64,000 nucleotides of DNA, taken from positions 2,480,001 to 2,544,000 of the forward strand of contig OY970164.1 in the NCBI GenBank assembly GCA_963706555.1, in the 5' to 3' direction. The position numbers were made by a program, and so were the translations under genes. Positions within the stretch are counted from its first letter, which is position 1. Every line of letters begins with the position of its first letter. The notes beneath the pieces were generated by a model. The model had not been told where the DNA came from and did no database searches. It saw only the letters and a list, made by a program, of their open reading frames with translations. Origin of the DNA: Bog-473 sp963706555. GTDB lineage: Bacteria; Actinomycetota; Acidimicrobiia; Acidimicrobiales; RAAP-2. Shown here one piece after another: positions 25,491 through 33,577 of the stretch.

Positions 25491-26269
25491 GTGGACGGCT
25501 GGAAGGCAAGGTCGCGATCATCACGGGGGCGAGTACAGGACTAGGTCCGGTGATGGCGTCAATGTTCGTGCGGGAGGGAGCGCAAGTACTGCTGGCAGCC
25601 CGTCGCGAGGATCTGGTGCGGGAAGCGGCGGTCGCTGCGGGAGGTGGTGCAATCGCCATGCGGGCCGATGTCACCAACGAAGAGGATGTCGAGGCGATGG
25701 TGGCGCGCACCGTGGAGGAGTTCGGACACGTCGATGTCATGTGTAACAACGCGGCGGCACCGGGGACCGACTTGTGGGTCTGGGAACAGACGCTCGACAA
25801 CTGGTACGACACCATCGCTGTCGACGTCACGGCGGCGATGCTATGCACCCGTGAAGTCCTGAAGCAGTCAATGTTGGAGCGGCGTTCGGGCGTGATCCTG
25901 AACTTCTCCTCAACGGCTGGGTATAACGGAATGGTTCGCAAGTCCCACTACGTGACGGCGAAGGCCTCTTTGCGGGCTTTCACCAAGGTTGTTGCGCTCG
26001 AGGTCGGCCAGTACGGCATCCGGTGTAACTGCATCGTTCCCGGAAGTATCGACACCGAACTGTGGCAGAACTGGGTCAAACGGATGGCGAACGAACACGA
26101 GGTCGATTTCGAGACTGAACGTGCCCGCAATCTCCAAGGTGTCGCGCTGCGCGACATCTCCTCTACGGAGGATGTGGCAAATCTGGCGTTGTTCTTGGCC
26201 AGCGATGAGGCTCGGACCATTACGGGGCAATCGGTCCCGGTCGACGCCGGCGGCTACATGCAGGGTTGA
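25487..26269 (+). CDS. Short-chain dehydrogenase/reductase
   Basis: SDR of 260 residues. TGASTGLG (13-20), NNAA in place of NNAG (87-90), Ser142, Y155 and K159 are present, followed by NCIVPGSIDT. The second-strand residue pattern LLAARR lacks an acidic residue and has Arg, which favours NADP(H). The ATG at 25487 overlaps the SnoaL-like gene (ATGA). Together the pair looks like an isomerase/dehydratase plus oxidoreductase unit under the operator at 24886. It converges on 26274..27182 with only four bases between. Confidence 0.9.
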   Translation: MSGRLEGKVAIITGASTGLGPVMASMFVREGAQVLLAARREDLVREAAVAAGGGAIAMRADVTNEEDVEAMVARTVEEFGHVDVMCNNAAAPGTDLWVWEQTLDNWYDTIAVDVTAAMLCTREVLKQSMLERRSGVILNFSSTAGYNGMVRKSHYVTAKASLRAFTKVVALEVGQYGIRCNCIVPGSIDTELWQNWVKRMANEHEVDFETERARNLQGVALRDISSTEDVANLALFLASDEARTITGQSVPVDAGGYMQG

Positions 26270-26273
26270 TGGC

Positions 26274-27182
26274 CTAAGGGTTGTCGACGATCCACTGCGC
26301 CAAGAACGAGCGCGTTACCGAGCGCTCTTGAGGGGTAGAGGCGAGGTCGTTGGCGAGCAGTTCGGTCACTCCACTCGCTCGAAACCTCTCCAGCCCTGCT
26401 GCAACCTGTTGCCGGGTGCCGACGAGAGCGATGTCGGCGATAGAGGCGACGTTCTCACGTTCTAAGGCAGCCCGATAGGAGGGCATCGTTTCAAACGTTC
26501 CGAACTGCCGTGCAATCCGATCACGCGCAGCTGCTTCATCGCCCGTTACGACAATGGGCACGCCAAGAACGATCCGACAGGGAGTCGCTCGTCCCGCTGC
26601 AGCTGCACTCTTTTGAAGGGTTGGCACTGTCAGCTGCGACACCGTGTTCGGGCCTACCGTCCAGAGGACCACGCCGTCCGAAAGCCTTCCGGCAATTTCG
26701 AGTGTTTTTGGGCCGAGAGCAGCACAGAGCACCGGGACCGGCTGTTCTGTGCTGATCCGGATCGTCGAGGAGGACGCGTCAGGCGGGATTTCTGTCATCT
26801 CACACATCTCGCTCAGTTCCGAGAGATAGTGGTCCAGATAGGCGACCGGAGAAGCCGGCCACGGCTGCAGGATGTTCTCAACGAGTGGGCGATGAGAGAG
26901 ACCGATACCGAGGTGCAATCGATGACCCACCGCAGAATGAACAGTCCGAGCCTGTTGTGCGAGGACCCGTGGGTGACGCCCGAAGATCGGAACGACCGCC
27001 GTTCCCAAGGCGATCGTGGGAACCTCCCGGCCAACGACAGTCAGCGTGGTGAGCGCGTCCAGGCCGAAGAAGTTGGGAACCCAGAAGCTCGCAACCCCGA
27101 TTTCACTGGCTTGCTGTGCTGCAAGAACCACGTCGGAGAGGCCGCCCCTGTTGACCGTCATGTCGAGAACGCCAAGTTTCAT
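26274..27182 (-). CDS. LLM-class F420-dependent oxidoreductase
   Basis: Luciferase-like TIM barrel of 302 residues. FWVPNFFGLDALT, TAVVPIFGRHPRVLAQQA, HLGIGLSHR and CAALGPKTLEIA match the small F420-dependent class (TIGR03564-like) rather than the EHHF-containing monooxygenases. F420 would serve as hydride carrier. The ATG at 27182 overlaps the stop of the 67-residue FMO remnant by four bases (ATGA). It is the last gene of the unit that begins with the acyl-CoA dehydrogenase at 29536. Confidence 0.87.
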   Translation of the reverse strand: MKLGVLDMTVNRGGLSDVVLAAQQASEIGVASFWVPNFFGLDALTTLTVVGREVPTIALGTAVVPIFGRHPRVLAQQARTVHSAVGHRLHLGIGLSHRPLVENILQPWPASPVAYLDHYLSELSEMCEMTEIPPDASSSTIRISTEQPVPVLCAALGPKTLEIAGRLSDGVVLWTVGPNTVSQLTVPTLQKSAAAAGRATPCRIVLGVPIVVTGDEAAARDRIARQFGTFETMPSYRAALERENVASIADIALVGTRQQVAAGLERFRASGVTELLANDLASTPQERSVTRSFLAQWIVDNP

Positions 27183-27382
27183 GAAATCCCCGCTTCTCTG
27201 TGAGATGTTCCTGCGTCGAGCAAGGCAAAACCGCGGTACCCACTTGCGGAAACCTCGTCTGCCTCGACGCATCGGATGCGTCGCCCTTGTACGTGCAATC
27301 GATAGGTTGGGTACAGTCCGGCCAATCCCGCCCCGGCGACGAGGGCGTCGACGTCGGGGGAAGGTGGTTTTTGCTCGATCAT
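27179..27382 (-). pseudogene. N-terminal remnant of an FAD-dependent (Baeyer-Villiger type) monooxygenase
   Basis: Encodes 67 residues. Residues 9-40 (PDVDALVAGAGLAGLY, then LHVQGRRIRCVEA) are the N-terminal FAD-binding strand-loop-strand of Baeyer-Villiger-like monooxygenases, with GAGLAG as the dinucleotide fingerprint. After that the expected VGGTWY region is missing and 27 unrelated residues follow. A full enzyme needs about 500-600 residues, so a large internal deletion is inferred. Both ends keep four-base ATGA overlaps: with the acyl-CoA dehydrogenase stop upstream and the LLM start downstream. The remnant may therefore still be translated and carry ribosomes to the LLM gene. Confidence 0.72.
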
Positions 27383-28347
27383 GCCTCTCCGAGCGAAGCC
27401 GCGAGTTGGTCGAGGCTGAACAGGGGCGGGACCGTGCCGCTCTGCCGCGCTGCTGCGCCGATCTCACGCTGCAGTTCGGCGGAGGATCCTCCGACGCCAT
27501 TGAGTGCCAGGACCCTTCTATTGTGGCCTGGGTGGTCATGCGGGGCGGTAAACGCGATTGCGCCAGTTGCCTGCAGCGTCAGCTGAGCGATTCGAAGTCC
27601 ACACGTGCCGGCCAAAGACTTCGCAACGGCAGCTAATTCGATCTCGGGCGATCGCAAGGGCTGGAGCGACCAGCAGCAGGACAGTAGCTCCCTCAATTGG
27701 TGCCGTTCAGTCGCCGCCCACGCGAGTATGTCGCGTATCGATTGGAAGCTTGCGATCGTTTTTCCAAACTGCGTACGAGCCTGCGTGTAGATCACGGCAT
27801 CTTCGAGCATGCGATCAGATGCGCCGAGGATCTCCGCGGCGGCGCCGTAGCGAAAGCGGGCCGTCATCGCCGGCCTCAGGGACTTCATCTGAGGTTCAGG
27901 AAGGAGGACACTGCCGGCAGCGGAATCGAGTTGCACCACGTGTGCGTAGGTATCGCTGAGAAGCGCACTCCTGGCGCCGGGAACCAATGAGCATGGCGCG
28001 TGCACAAGACCTCGCTCGGGGATATCCACGATGACTTCGCTGGGTGGCGGTCCGAACACCATCCAAGCCTCAGACCGGGTTCCCGCCAATGGAAGGGCGA
28101 GCGACAATGTCCCGCGGCCATCGATTGCGTCATGAATGGTGGGGTCAGTCAAGGCGATCCGAGAGAGAGCAGCGGTCGTCGCTCCCGAGAAGCCCTGCGC
28201 CTCAAGGAACGCGTACCCCGCAAACTCAGCCTCTGGGCTGTCGGTGTCGCGCAGGAGCTCATCGAGCCCGAGTTCTTCGAATGCTTGTTCCGGGCGCTCG
28301 GTCAGGATACTCCGGGCCACCTCGACAAAGGCCAAATAGTCATTCAC
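27379..28347 (-). CDS. Acyl-CoA dehydrogenase, small subunit type (ChsE2/FadE-like)
   Basis: Acyl-CoA dehydrogenase-fold protein of 322 residues, shorter than the usual 380-400. The C-terminal helical domain is visible (YTQARTQFGKTIASFQSIRDILA), and the C-terminal LALNGVGGSSAELQREIG replaces the usual GGTxEI block. It is paired with the larger 28349..29536 gene one base upstream. Two unequal FadE proteins encoded together form alpha2beta2 dehydrogenases in cholesterol side-chain degradation (for example FadE28-FadE29). A similar heterotetramer is inferred. GTG start at 28347. Confidence 0.85.
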   Translation of the reverse strand: MNDYLAFVEVARSILTERPEQAFEELGLDELLRDTDSPEAEFAGYAFLEAQGFSGATTAALSRIALTDPTIHDAIDGRGTLSLALPLAGTRSEAWMVFGPPPSEVIVDIPERGLVHAPCSLVPGARSALLSDTYAHVVQLDSAAGSVLLPEPQMKSLRPAMTARFRYGAAAEILGASDRMLEDAVIYTQARTQFGKTIASFQSIRDILAWAATERHQLRELLSCCWSLQPLRSPEIELAAVAKSLAGTCGLRIAQLTLQATGAIAFTAPHDHPGHNRRVLALNGVGGSSAELQREIGAAARQSGTVPPLFSLDQLAASLGEA

Positions 28348-28348
28348 G

Positions 28349-29536
28349 TCAGGTTGCCAACTTCAACACCCGGTTGGCCAGGGTCATAAGTTGCATTTGT
28401 TCGGTGCCGCCATAGATCGTGACGACCCGTGAGAATAGGTACTCCTGATGAAGCAGCTGATCATCCGCATTCCCGACGCCGAAGCCCATACGCTCCCCGT
28501 TTATGCGAAGCAGCACGTCGTAGAGTTGTTGCTCGAGTCGCGTCATGAGCAGCTTGGTGAAGGCTGCCGTTGGGCCCAGGGATCCCCCGGCTGCGTCGAC
28601 CGCCAACTGTCGGCCAGCTGTGGCACGCAGTCCGGCGAGCTGCACGATTGCGGCTCCGAGGCATCCATCCTCGACAGGAGTGGATGCCGCAGCACCCTGA
28701 GCCAGACGCTGACGAAAGTGATTGTGTCGGAACCAGGCGAGGGTGCCTCTCTCGTGGGCCAACAGATGCATCGCCACTGCCCAGCCCCCATTGATCTCCC
28801 CGACGATCTGATCCAATGGGACTCGGACTTCGTGAAAGAACACTTCGGCGAGTTCATAAGTGCCATTGGCCTGTTGGATCGGCCGAACGTCCACTCCTGG
28901 CGCTTCCAGATCGACGGCGACCATCGTCAGCCCGCGGTGGCGCTCCTCGACCGAGCCGGTTCGCACCAACACGAGGCAGCTATGGCCCCACTTCGCCCAG
29001 CTGGTCCAGATCTTTTGTCCGGTGATGACGACACAGCTGTCGTCAATCACGCCGCGGGTGCGCAGCGATGCGAGGTCCGACCCCGCATCGGGTTCGGAGA
29101 ATCCCTGAACCCAGGAACGAGTGCCGTCGAGAAAGCCGGAGAATCTGTCGGCGACGAAATCGGTGTCGCCGAACTCGAGCAACGTGGGGGCGATGATCTC
29201 GAGGTGTTCGAAGATGGCGGGTCCATGCCATCCGATTCTGCTGAGCTCTTCGTAGACGATTCCCCTGTGGAGCGCGCTTCCGCCCAGGCCACCCACCCAG
29301 GTGGGCCATCCGAACCTGGACCAGCCGGCGTCGAACAGCAAGCGTTGCAACGACCGCGCGGCGACGACACGTGCCTCGTAGTCCGGGTGGGGGACCAGAA
29401 GCAGCGCAAGTTCGTCAGTATTGGCCCGGCACCATGTCTGCAACTCCGACCTGAACGTTGCCAGGGGAGCAGAGCTCAGCGGGTGGCGGTCGATGGGCGG
29501 AGGGGCCGGATCGCGACCCTGTGTCGAGATTGACAT
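28349..29536 (-). CDS. Acyl-CoA dehydrogenase, large subunit type
   Basis: Acyl-CoA dehydrogenase of 395 residues. WVQGFSEPDAGSDLASLRT (FAD/substrate loop), ITGQKIWTSWA, the QLYDVLLRI region and the C-terminal YGGTEQMQLMTLANRVL are all present. It would desaturate an acyl-CoA at alpha-beta, passing electrons to ETF. The ATG at 29536 lies inside the candidate operator 29530-29551. The transcript may be leaderless and directly repressed. The 56 codons upstream in frame are not coding-like. It is followed by the smaller partner 27379..28347, and the two are probably one enzyme. Confidence 0.9.
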   Translation of the reverse strand: MSISTQGRDPAPPPIDRHPLSSAPLATFRSELQTWCRANTDELALLLVPHPDYEARVVAARSLQRLLFDAGWSRFGWPTWVGGLGGSALHRGIVYEELSRIGWHGPAIFEHLEIIAPTLLEFGDTDFVADRFSGFLDGTRSWVQGFSEPDAGSDLASLRTRGVIDDSCVVITGQKIWTSWAKWGHSCLVLVRTGSVEERHRGLTMVAVDLEAPGVDVRPIQQANGTYELAEVFFHEVRVPLDQIVGEINGGWAVAMHLLAHERGTLAWFRHNHFRQRLAQGAAASTPVEDGCLGAAIVQLAGLRATAGRQLAVDAAGGSLGPTAAFTKLLMTRLEQQLYDVLLRINGERMGFGVGNADDQLLHQEYLFSRVVTIYGGTEQMQLMTLANRVLKLAT

Positions 29537-29551
29537 CGACGTCAGTTTAAG
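29530..29551. promoter_or_regulatory. Candidate shared operator, site 4, with rightward promoter
   Basis: Core TGACATCGACGTCA is palindromic at 12 of 14 positions. It covers the start codon of the leftward acyl-CoA dehydrogenase gene. Rightward, TTGACA (29530-29535) and TAATCT (29554-29559), 18 bases apart, form a good promoter for the CocE-type hydrolase gene at 29816. One regulator could thus control both directions. Confidence 0.62.
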
Positions 29552-29815
29552 CGTAATCTTTGGACTATTACAACAAGGGTGGGGAACCTGGTCCAGCGTA
29601 CACGGACAATGGTGGATCGATGATCCCCGACGCACATCGGGGCCGTACGGCACCACGCCCTTCGTTGACGCCGAGGCTGACAGTGTCATGGTGGAGTCTC
29701 TCAAAGGCCGTCACGCTTGCCGAAGGTGCGGGGCATCTGGTCCCCGCCGCGAGATTGAAGCTGGAAGAATTTGAATCTCAGATTGCGGCCGTGATGTCTC
29801 GCAAGGAAGGCTCAA

Positions 29816-31573
29816 ATGAACATCTGTATTGAGAAGAACGTACCCGTCACGATGCGTGACGGCGTGAAACTCTTCGCCGATGTCTATCGTCCGGACACCA
29901 TGGCGGGGTATCCGGTCCTGTTGACACGCCTTCCTTACAACAAGGAGCTCCAAAAGCTTGTCAACTTCAGCTTCGACGTGCTGCGAGCGGTCCAGTCGGG
30001 ATACGTCGTTGTCGTTCAGGATACGCGGGGCCGATTTGCATCAGAGGGTGCCTTCCGACCGTTCTTCGACGAAGCCGAGGATGGCGCAGACACCATCGCC
30101 TGGGCGGCTGCACAGCCTTGGTCGACGGGTGCAGTGGGCATGTTCGGTGGTTCCTATTTGGGGGTGACCCAGTGGACGGCGGCGTCTCAAGCTCCGCCGG
30201 CCCTCGGGGCCATCGCGCCGTTCTTGACGACTGACCAGTACTACGACGGCTGGGCGTATCAGGGGGGCGCATTCCACTTGGGATTCAACCTCCTTTGGAC
30301 GCTCTCCTCCCTCGCGTTCGGAGAGTTGGGGCGGCGGGTCGGCCTCGGCGATGCCGGACCTGAGGAAATCGAAGCCCTCGTCGCCACAGTCGACAATATC
30401 GAGGAGCTCTACACGCGCGACCCCGCTGAGTGGATAGCGCAGATGGGAACCCTGGCGCCTTTCTTCGAGGAGTGGTTGCATCACCCCAGCTACGACGAGT
30501 ATTGGAAGACAACGGCACCACGGGAGTCCTTCGGGGACATTGTCACTCCTGCACTCAACATCGGTGGTTGGTACGACCTGTTCCTCAAAGGGACCTTGGC
30601 CAACTATGTCGGGATGAAAGCGGACGGCGGGAGTGACGACGCCCGACGACGTCAACGATTGGTTGTCGGCCCATGGTCGCACGGGGCGTTCGTCGGGGCA
30701 TTTCCGGAACGCTCTTTTGGTTTGCTCGCCGGAACGGACGCTTTCGACATCACCGGACTGCAACTTCGTTGGTTTGATTGGCTCCTGAAGGGCATCGACA
30801 ATGGGGTGGCGGACGAGAAACCAGTGCAACTCTTTGTCATGGGCATCAACCAGTGGGTCAGTGTTGACGATTGGCCCCTCCCTGAAACCACCTACTTCGA
30901 CTTTTTTCTGCACAGCGACGGCCAGGCAAATTCAGCCGCCGGGAACGGCGGCCTTTCCCTCGAGCCCCCCGACGACGAACCGGAAGACGTCTACTTGTAC
31001 GACCCCCGCAATCCGGTCCCGACGACCGGAGGTCCTACATACCTTCCGGGTTTGAATGTTGCCGCGAACGCCGGGCCTCGAGGTCAGGAACTTCCTGAAA
31101 GGCGCCCAGATGTCCTCTGCTATACCTCTGAGCCCCTGGCAGCGACTCTCTCGGTCATCGGGCCCATCCAGCTGGTGCTCAATGTTTCCTCGTCGGAGCG
31201 CGACACCGACTTCACCGGGAAGTTGGTCGATGTGTGGCCCGACGGACGAACCGTGAACTTGACCGAAGGCATCCTCCGCGCCAGCTACCGTGAATCGATG
31301 TCGGAACCCTCTTGCATCGAACCCGGTCGGATCTATGAGATAGCGATAAACCTTGTTGCAACGGCAAATGTCTTTGCTGCAGGGCATCGAATCCGGCTCG
31401 AAGTGTCGAGCAGCAATTTCCCACGCTTTGATCGCAACACCAACACGGGAGAATCGATTGCAACCGGCGACCAGGTCCGCATGCGTCAGGCTGTCAATCG
31501 CGTCTACCACTGCCGGGCATTTTCGTCCAGGTTGGTCCTGCCGATCCTCGAGACCAACGCTGGCTGGAAGTGA
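29816..31573 (+). CDS. CocE/NonD family serine hydrolase (X-Pro dipeptidyl-peptidase fold)
   Basis: Hydrolase of 585 residues: alpha/beta-hydrolase domain with cap, then a C-terminal jelly-roll domain (from about residue 400). The nucleophile is Ser113 in GGSYLG. The acid is probably the Asp in GGWYDLF and the base the His in VVGPWSHG. Family members cleave esters such as cocaine or peptides and amide-like acyl bonds. The ATG follows GCAAGGAAGGCTCA. It is 25 bases before an enoyl-CoA hydratase gene, so an ester or amide of the pathway acid is a reasonable substrate guess. No signal peptide is visible, so it acts in the cytoplasm. Confidence 0.9.
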   Translation: MNICIEKNVPVTMRDGVKLFADVYRPDTMAGYPVLLTRLPYNKELQKLVNFSFDVLRAVQSGYVVVVQDTRGRFASEGAFRPFFDEAEDGADTIAWAAAQPWSTGAVGMFGGSYLGVTQWTAASQAPPALGAIAPFLTTDQYYDGWAYQGGAFHLGFNLLWTLSSLAFGELGRRVGLGDAGPEEIEALVATVDNIEELYTRDPAEWIAQMGTLAPFFEEWLHHPSYDEYWKTTAPRESFGDIVTPALNIGGWYDLFLKGTLANYVGMKADGGSDDARRRQRLVVGPWSHGAFVGAFPERSFGLLAGTDAFDITGLQLRWFDWLLKGIDNGVADEKPVQLFVMGINQWVSVDDWPLPETTYFDFFLHSDGQANSAAGNGGLSLEPPDDEPEDVYLYDPRNPVPTTGGPTYLPGLNVAANAGPRGQELPERRPDVLCYTSEPLAATLSVIGPIQLVLNVSSSERDTDFTGKLVDVWPDGRTVNLTEGILRASYRESMSEPSCIEPGRIYEIAINLVATANVFAAGHRIRLEVSSSNFPRFDRNTNTGESIATGDQVRMRQAVNRVYHCRAFSSRLVLPILETNAGWK

Positions 31574-31598
31574 CTGCGACCGAGGAGGAGGGAACGCA

Positions 31599-32429
31599 AT
31601 GATCACAAGTCCAGTCCCAACAGGCTCGGATGGCTCAGGCGACGATCCGGTCCTGGTCGAACGAAGGGGGGCCGTGATGATCATCACCATCAACCGGCCG
31701 AACGTTCGCAATGCGGTCAACCTGACGGTGTCCGTCGCTATCGGGGATGCTCTTGCCGAGGCCGAGGCAGATCGAGACGTGTGGGCAGTCGTCCTCACGG
31801 GAACAGGCGACAAGGCGTTTTGTGCGGGGGCGGACCTCAAGGCGTTGGCCGACGGAGAACGGACCATTTCGGAAGATCCCACGCGGGCAGCCTGGGGGTT
31901 TGCGGGCTACGTGAACCACCACATCAGCAAGCCAACCATTGCGGCAGTGAACGGAATGGCCCTGGGCGGTGGTACGGAGCTCGTGCTCGCGAGCGACCTC
32001 GCGGTAGCCGCTGATGAGGCAGCATTTGGATTGCCCGAGGTGAAGCGGGGAATCTTGGCCGGGGCGGGAGGCTTGTTTCGACTTCCTGTGCAGATTCCCC
32101 AGAAGGTGGCGATGGCCATGATCTTGACCGGTGAACCGATCACCGCGGCGACGGCACTGGAGCTCCATCTCATCAATGCAGTCGTGCGCCAAGGCGACGT
32201 TCTCGACCGCGCACTGAACTTGGCAGATCGAATTCGTGCCAATTCCCCGCTTGCCGTTCAGCACAGCAAGCGTGTCGCAAAAGGCATCATCGACGAAAGG
32301 ATCGACGCTGAAGCCGCGGCGTGGGACCTTTCAGCGAGGGAGTTGAAGGATCTTATGAAGAGCAGCGACGCGCGGGAGGGCCCGAAAGCGTTCGCCGAGG
32401 GAAGGGCGCCAGTATGGAGCGCCGGGTGA
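31599..32429 (+). CDS. Enoyl-CoA hydratase/isomerase family protein (both catalytic Glu kept)
   Basis: Crotonase-fold protein of 276 residues. The oxyanion-hole segments are FCAGADLKAL and NGMALGGGTEL, with the first catalytic Glu in GGGTEL and the second in GLPEVKRG. It is therefore a probable true enoyl-CoA hydratase of beta-oxidation. The ATG follows GAGGAGGGAACGCA. It forms an operon with the CocE-type hydrolase upstream and converges on the LLM gene at 32472. Confidence 0.92.
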   Translation: MITSPVPTGSDGSGDDPVLVERRGAVMIITINRPNVRNAVNLTVSVAIGDALAEAEADRDVWAVVLTGTGDKAFCAGADLKALADGERTISEDPTRAAWGFAGYVNHHISKPTIAAVNGMALGGGTELVLASDLAVAADEAAFGLPEVKRGILAGAGGLFRLPVQIPQKVAMAMILTGEPITAATALELHLINAVVRQGDVLDRALNLADRIRANSPLAVQHSKRVAKGIIDERIDAEAAAWDLSARELKDLMKSSDAREGPKAFAEGRAPVWSAG

Positions 32430-32471
32430 ACGCATTCGGGCGGATGGATGCAGGTTCAGGATCGGTGGGCT

Positions 32472-33503
32472 TCACCGGCCCCAAAGCTTCGAGATAGCTT
32501 CCAGGTCATCGAGGTTCGTCGGTTCCAGGATCATCGTGGTCACGGGACCTTCTCGCCAGGCGTCGAGTTGGTCCCTGATCCTTCCGACGGGTCCCACGAG
32601 GGCCAAGTCGTCCACCAGGCTGTCGCTCACTGCGGCCCGTGCCGCTTTTCGGTCACCGGAGAGGTAGAGGTCCTGGATTGTGGCCGCCTCCCTCTCATAT
32701 CCGTACCGGGCAATGAGGTCCTTGTAGAAGTTCTTGTTCCGGCTACCCATTCCGCCAATGTGCAACGCAATCCGGGGCCTCAGGGCATCGCGGCACGCCT
32801 CGAGATCGTCGCCCATGGAGACGAAGACAGTCGGCGCCACCACAAAGCCGCTTGGGGCAGCGGCGAGGGTCTCACCCCAAGCCTCCTTCCAACGCGTAGG
32901 ACTCCACAGGTACGGCAACAATCCATCAGCGACTTCTGCTGCCAATGCAACATTTCGAGGTCCAATAGCAGCGATGAGGATCGAGGTTTCGGGGTGGCCC
33001 GCCAGTGATGAGCGGAGTGGCTTGCCGAGTCCGGTCGCCCCCGGGCCCTGATAGGGCACCGAATAGATCGAACCTGCGATCTCCACCGGATGATCGGCGG
33101 CCAGCATGGCGCGCAGTATCGCGACGTATTCGCGGGTGGCGACCAGCGGTCGGGCGAATGAAGCTCCGTGCCAACCTTCCACCACCTGAGGGCCCGAAAC
33201 ACCCAATCCAAGGTCGACACGCCCGCCGGACAATTCCTGGAGCGTGAGGACCGTCATAGCAGTCGCACCAGGAGTGCGGGCGCTTATCTGCGCAATTGCG
33301 GTACCGAGCCGGATCCGGCGTGTCACTGCGGCGATCGCTCCCAGCGGCGTGAACGCGTCATGCCCCCACGCCTCCGAGGTCCAGACGGAATCGAAGTTGA
33401 GCTGTTCAGCGGCAACCGCCGCACCCACCATGTCAGCGGTGGAGCGGATACCGCCGAGGCAGAGCCCCAAGGACAATTCGTTCCCTCGATCAGTTGTGCT
33501 CAT
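32472..33503 (-). CDS. LLM-class F420-dependent oxidoreductase
   Basis: Luciferase-like barrel of 343 residues. SLGLCLGG, FDSVWTSEAWGHDAFTPLG, TAIAQISARTPGATAM and GRVDLGLGVSGPQVVEGWHG match F420-dependent LLM proteins (TIGR03559-like). It lacks the EHHF pair of luciferase-type monooxygenases. It is divergent from the fused dehydrogenase at 33578, with the operator at 33553 between them. No ribosome binding site is evident at the ATG. Confidence 0.87.
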   Translation of the reverse strand: MSTTDRGNELSLGLCLGGIRSTADMVGAAVAAEQLNFDSVWTSEAWGHDAFTPLGAIAAVTRRIRLGTAIAQISARTPGATAMTVLTLQELSGGRVDLGLGVSGPQVVEGWHGASFARPLVATREYVAILRAMLAADHPVEIAGSIYSVPYQGPGATGLGKPLRSSLAGHPETSILIAAIGPRNVALAAEVADGLLPYLWSPTRWKEAWGETLAAAPSGFVVAPTVFVSMGDDLEACRDALRPRIALHIGGMGSRNKNFYKDLIARYGYEREAATIQDLYLSGDRKAARAAVSDSLVDDLALVGPVGRIRDQLDAWREGPVTTMILEPTNLDDLEAISKLWGR

Positions 33504-33552
33504 CGGCGCGGACGGTAAGGTTGCAGGTGGGCACCGCGTTCTGGTCCTAGGA

Positions 33553-33574
33553 TTGACATTGATATCGATGTTAT
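33553..33574. promoter_or_regulatory. Candidate shared operator, site 5 (best match)
   Basis: TGACATTGATATCGATGTTA is symmetric at 16 of 20 positions and its 22-base version fits the consensus at 19 of 22. It lies 3 bases before the ATG at 33578 and 50 bases before the leftward LLM gene. TTGACA within it may be a -35 box, with TATGTA at 33577-33582 as -10. In that case the true start of the rightward gene would be downstream of 33587. Confidence 0.66.
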
Positions 33575-33577
33575 CGT

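Noticed and set aside
29560..29832. 90-codon plus-strand frame before the CocE-type gene as a real gene
   Set aside because: TTG start without ribosome binding site and no recognisable domain; kept only as a low-interest finding.
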